64,000 nucleotides of DNA, taken from positions 1-64,000 of the forward strand of contig JAHDWP010000006.1 of assembly GCA_023382715.1 (NCBI GenBank), written 5' to 3'. The translations under genes were made by a program, and so were the position numbers. Shown piece by piece: positions 61,449 through 64,000 of the stretch. The DNA comes from Anaerolineae bacterium (GTDB taxonomy: Bacteria > Chloroflexota > Anaerolineae > Aggregatilineales > Aggregatilineaceae). The notes beneath the pieces are model-generated. The model was not told where the DNA came from and did not search any database. It was given only the letters and a program-made list of their open reading frames with translations. Within the stretch, counting starts at the first letter, position 1. Every line of letters begins with the position of its first letter.

Positions 61449-61472
61449 GCCGGGTGCAGCAGGGCAGCGCCC
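61449..61472. repeat. GCAGCAGGGCAGCGCCCCTAC intergenic repeat
   Basis: GGGTGCAGCAGGGCAGCGCC is another member of the word family at 39624 and 34641. It lies just past the end of the large membrane gene at 61473. Confidence 0.5.
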
Positions 61473-63701
61473 CTACCCACCGGGCGCAGCGGCGAAGCGC
61501 ACCCAGTCGCAGGCCAGCGTCAGCGGGCGCGCGTCGGCAGAGAGGTTCGCTTCCTTCGCCGAGATCGCGCCGTCGGTGGCCAGCGAGATCACCAGGTCGC
61601 CGTCCAGCGCCGTCAGCAGGTCGGCGGGGAGGGTCAGCGTGTGCTCCGACCAGTCGCCCGGCGCGACGATGAAGCGGCCCAGCCGCGCCACGACCAGCTC
61701 GCCATTGACCAGGTTGCCCACCACGACTCGCACCGTGCGCGGCTCGTGAAAAGCCACCGCGCGCAGAGTCATCGTGTAAGCGCTGCCGGGCGGCAGGCTG
61801 ATGTAGAGCAGCGCCTCTTCCCCGTCGCCGGCCCAGCGTGCGCGCTCGCCGCCGATGTCCTCTGGCGGATACCAGCCGTGCCCGACGAAGGGCGCATCGG
61901 GCAGCAGTGCGGCGGGGGCTGACTCGCCCAGGGCCAGGGTGTACTCGCCGGGCGCGGCCTGCGGCGGGATGCGCGGCGGGCAGCCTTTGGGGTGACTGAC
62001 CGTGCGGTAGAGCACGGCGTCGCGCTCGACCGTCACCGGGCAGACGCTGTCCTGCGCGTTGAAGAAGGCGAGCGCTTCCTGCGCCCGCGCCGGCTCCAGC
62101 CAACCCAGGTGAACGACCACGTAGCCCAGCGGCCACTCGCCGACAAACCGCCTGAGACTGCTCGCGGCGGCGCCGGCATCCAGCGGGCGCGAGTCCGTCA
62201 GCCAGCCGAGCAGCGGGTCGGTTTCGTAGAACAGATGCTGCTCAAGCGGGACCCGCGCGAGCATCCCGCTCACCTGGCGCTTGCCGTGCGTGATGCCGTA
62301 GACCATCGCCTCCGGGTGCGTTCCCACGTTGCGCCAGCCGCTCCAGGGGCCGGAAGGCACGTCGAGCACCACGTAATCGTAGTCGTCGTAGTGCTCCTGG
62401 CCCATCATGCGGTGGAAGTCATAGGGCTTCAGCGCGGGCAGCGTGCGCAGGGGGACGAACGCGCCGAAGTCCACCAGCAGCAGGAACAGGACGCCGCTGA
62501 TCAGCGCCCGCCCCGGCAGGCGCGGATGAGCGCGCAGCCAGGCGTGGTAGCTATGCGCCAGGAAGATGATCAGCGCGACCATCGCCGGCGGCAGAAAGCG
62601 GATCGGCGTGCGCATTTGCCCGCCGAACAGCTCATGGATCAGGCGGAAAGGCAGCGGCAGGCGCAGGCCGAGCACCTCCACATCCGGCCCCATCGCCAGG
62701 ATCAGCGGGGGCAGCGCCACCCACAGCCAGACCCAACGCTCGCGCGAGCGGGTGCGGATGGCCAGCGCGAGGACGATCAGGACGACCAGCGTCAGGCCGA
62801 GCGTCTCATCGTGCTCGCCGCCGACCTGCTGGGCGCGGCCCAGGCTGGGCAGCAGCAGCGACCTGGGCGCGAGCGAGTAGAAGCGCAGCGTGTACAGATC
62901 GGCGGGGGGCAGTTGTTCCGTCTCGAAGTCGAGCGCCGGGCGCAGCGGCCCGCACAACCAGGACAGGCCGAGCGTGATCAGCAGCGCCAGCGCCCCCAGC
63001 GCGACCAGGTGCAGCCGGGCGCGCCGGTCTGGGCCGCGCCACAGCGCGATCGCCCCCAGCGGGCCGAGCAGCAGCCCGCCCCACAGGGCATCCACCGTGT
63101 CGGTGAACCACATGCCCCACAGCACCAGCCCGATGAGAGCGGCCCAGCGGATGCGCCGCGTCCGCGCGGTCTGCTCCCAGGTCAGGAGGACGAGCGGCAT
63201 CCACCAGACGGGGAGCAGGTTGTAGTGCCCGCTGGCGGCGCGGTCGAGCATGTAGGGGGACACGCTCAGCGCCACCCCGCCCACCAGCGCAATGCCCCAG
63301 CGGATGCCGCGCCAGCGCAGATACGCCGCCATCAGGATGCCGGCCAGCGCCATGTTGAGCCAGGTGATGGCGTTGGCGGCGCGCAGATGGCCCAGCGGTG
63401 GCTCCAGCACGACGTAGAAAGGCAGCATAGAGGCGGCGAGCGAGTGGTAACTCAGGTTGTGGGTGAAAGGGGCCAGCGCCATATCCGTGTACCAGATGTT
63501 TTGCCCGGTCTGCACGGCGTGACGCAGCCACCACAGGTTCCAGTGGAAGTGGTAGTAATCCAGCGGGCGCCCCCAATCTGGCGCGGCGATTGAGACGCGC
63601 GAGTTGAGGGCGACGCTCAGCGGCGCGATGGCGATCCCCGTCACCAGCACGAAGAACAGCGCGACTGCCAGCGCGCGGCCCAGTCTCTTGTTGCCGGCCA
63701 C
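61473..63701 (-). CDS. large multi-pass membrane protein, GT-C-like
   Basis: A 742-residue protein with about ten membrane helices in the first ~420 residues and a soluble C-terminal domain of about 300 residues. PDWGRPLDYYHFHWNLWWLR after the first helix resembles the acidic first loop of GT-C glycosyltransferases or YfhO-like proteins. The C-terminal part (LLYISLPPGSAYTMTLRAVA, VRVVVGNLVNGELVVARLGR) is beta-rich, like a carbohydrate-binding module. GTG 63701 has AGGAGG seven bases upstream; TTG 63746 falls inside a TATAAT box and is rejected. The sugar and acceptor are unknown. Confidence 0.75.
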   Translation of the reverse strand: MAGNKRLGRALAVALFFVLVTGIAIAPLSVALNSRVSIAAPDWGRPLDYYHFHWNLWWLRHAVQTGQNIWYTDMALAPFTHNLSYHSLAASMLPFYVVLEPPLGHLRAANAITWLNMALAGILMAAYLRWRGIRWGIALVGGVALSVSPYMLDRAASGHYNLLPVWWMPLVLLTWEQTARTRRIRWAALIGLVLWGMWFTDTVDALWGGLLLGPLGAIALWRGPDRRARLHLVALGALALLITLGLSWLCGPLRPALDFETEQLPPADLYTLRFYSLAPRSLLLPSLGRAQQVGGEHDETLGLTLVVLIVLALAIRTRSRERWVWLWVALPPLILAMGPDVEVLGLRLPLPFRLIHELFGGQMRTPIRFLPPAMVALIIFLAHSYHAWLRAHPRLPGRALISGVLFLLLVDFGAFVPLRTLPALKPYDFHRMMGQEHYDDYDYVVLDVPSGPWSGWRNVGTHPEAMVYGITHGKRQVSGMLARVPLEQHLFYETDPLLGWLTDSRPLDAGAAASSLRRFVGEWPLGYVVVHLGWLEPARAQEALAFFNAQDSVCPVTVERDAVLYRTVSHPKGCPPRIPPQAAPGEYTLALGESAPAALLPDAPFVGHGWYPPEDIGGERARWAGDGEEALLYISLPPGSAYTMTLRAVAFHEPRTVRVVVGNLVNGELVVARLGRFIVAPGDWSEHTLTLPADLLTALDGDLVISLATDGAISAKEANLSADARPLTLACDWVRFAAAPGG

Positions 63702-63745
63702 AAGCGTCCTCCTCGGCGTTCGTTCTCCTTTGGCCTGCTGGGGCA

Positions 63746-63751
63746 ATTATA
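63746..63751 (-). promoter_or_regulatory. -10 box of the GT-C-like gene
   Basis: TATAAT on the minus strand, 45 bases before GTG 63701. A CCCTGC...GCAGGG stem (63761-63779) lies just upstream. Confidence 0.5.
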
Positions 63752-63927
63752 ACGAAGAGTCCCTGCGCAAAAAGCAGGGCACGTGACACTTTGCTGTGCC
63801 TCTACCGCCTGACAGGTTTGGCGCGCACCCGAAACCAGGGCGGCGCGGCCCCGGATCGCGCGGTGGCTGCTGCGGATTTGCGCGCCCAAATCACCTCAGA
63901 GACAATCAGGGGCAGCATGGGCACACT

Positions 63928-63957
63928 TCGACAGAGTGGCCCCATTCTCGCTATAAT
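63928..63957 (+). promoter_or_regulatory. promoter at the right edge
   Basis: TCGACA (63928-63933), an 18-base spacer, TATAAT (63952-63957), facing an ATG at 63979. Confidence 0.65.
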
Positions 63958-63978
63958 GGCGCGCGGTCGGGGGAGACT

Positions 63979-64000
63979 ATGCGCCCTCCGCCCGCTGCCT
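63979..64000 (+). CDS. start of a gene cut by the window edge
   Basis: ATG 63979 follows GGGGGAG and the promoter at 63928-63957. Only the first seven codons (MRPPPAA) are present, too few to identify the product. Confidence 0.5.

Noticed and set aside
61385-61472. GGAAAGTCCGGTTAGG near 61391, similar to a bacterial RNase P RNA start
   Set aside because: Fewer than 90 bases are free before coding sequence, too short for RNase P RNA, and other conserved blocks are missing.

Overview
The window is about 64 kb of GC-rich bacterial chromosome with ordinary sigma-70 promoters, Shine-Dalgarno sites and bacterial tRNAs. Several traits point to the Chloroflexota, probably an Anaerolineae-like lineage: an aerobic A2-type caa3 oxidase, a RodZ-like protein with a Thr/Pro 'TPTPT' tail, a TIR-WD40 protein, a sortase, and several families of dispersed palindromic and C-rich intergenic repeats. 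The phylum call is an inference from gene style. No 16S rRNA gene is present.

Layout. Positions 1-2000 hold a degenerate receiver-like protein and an ArsR-type regulator, each behind a clear promoter. Positions 2171-5930 (minus) form a thiamine locus: a TPP riboswitch and an intrinsic terminator precede thiamine pyrophosphokinase and a ThiXYZ-like ABC importer. Positions 6127-13513 (minus) carry a GNAT acetyltransferase, a di-heme cytochrome c, DUF402 and ASCH proteins, a RodZ-like protein, bL9 and an XdhC-family protein. Positions 13713-16619 encode a TIR - membrane segment - WD40 protein of 968 residues. Next come a CgeB-like glycosyltransferase, a methyltransferase, an SPFH protein, a phosphoribosyltransferase-like protein and dnaN. 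Positions 22926-27107 are a four-gene caa3 cytochrome oxidase operon.

Positions 27198-36958 contain a tyrosine-phosphatase-like enzyme, a HAD hydrolase, tRNA-Val(CAC), a GAF histidine kinase, a sortase, a methyltransferase, a cyclic-nucleotide-binding protein and MurJ. Positions 37273-45583 contain a secreted alpha/beta hydrolase of lower GC, a tandem Nudix protein, an amylosucrase-like GH13 enzyme, two adjacent RidA genes, a metallo-beta-lactamase-fold protein and the remnant of a DUF4926-like gene. Positions 45592-48489 hold an OmpR-type regulator and a formate dehydrogenase whose reading frame crosses an in-frame UGA best read as selenocysteine. Positions 48978-56630 are a cell-surface polysaccharide cluster (flippase, glycosyltransferases, a truncated FkbM methyltransferase, an O-antigen-ligase/TPR protein). 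Positions 57021-63701 hold tRNA-Ala(CGC), dtd, tRNA-Asn(GTT), an M29 aminopeptidase, a degenerate aminoglycoside-phosphotransferase-like protein, a TPR protein and a large membrane protein. A new gene starts at the right edge.

The clearest functional groups are riboswitch-controlled thiamine precursor uptake and activation, aerobic respiration through the caa3 oxidase, possible selenium-dependent formate oxidation, and surface glycan synthesis. The most interesting items are the UGA-containing formate dehydrogenase, the TPP switch whose terminator hairpin also contains the thiN ribosome binding site, the TIR-WD40 protein, and the many inverted-repeat elements between genes. All residue numbers and start choices come from reading the sequence. 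No database search was run.
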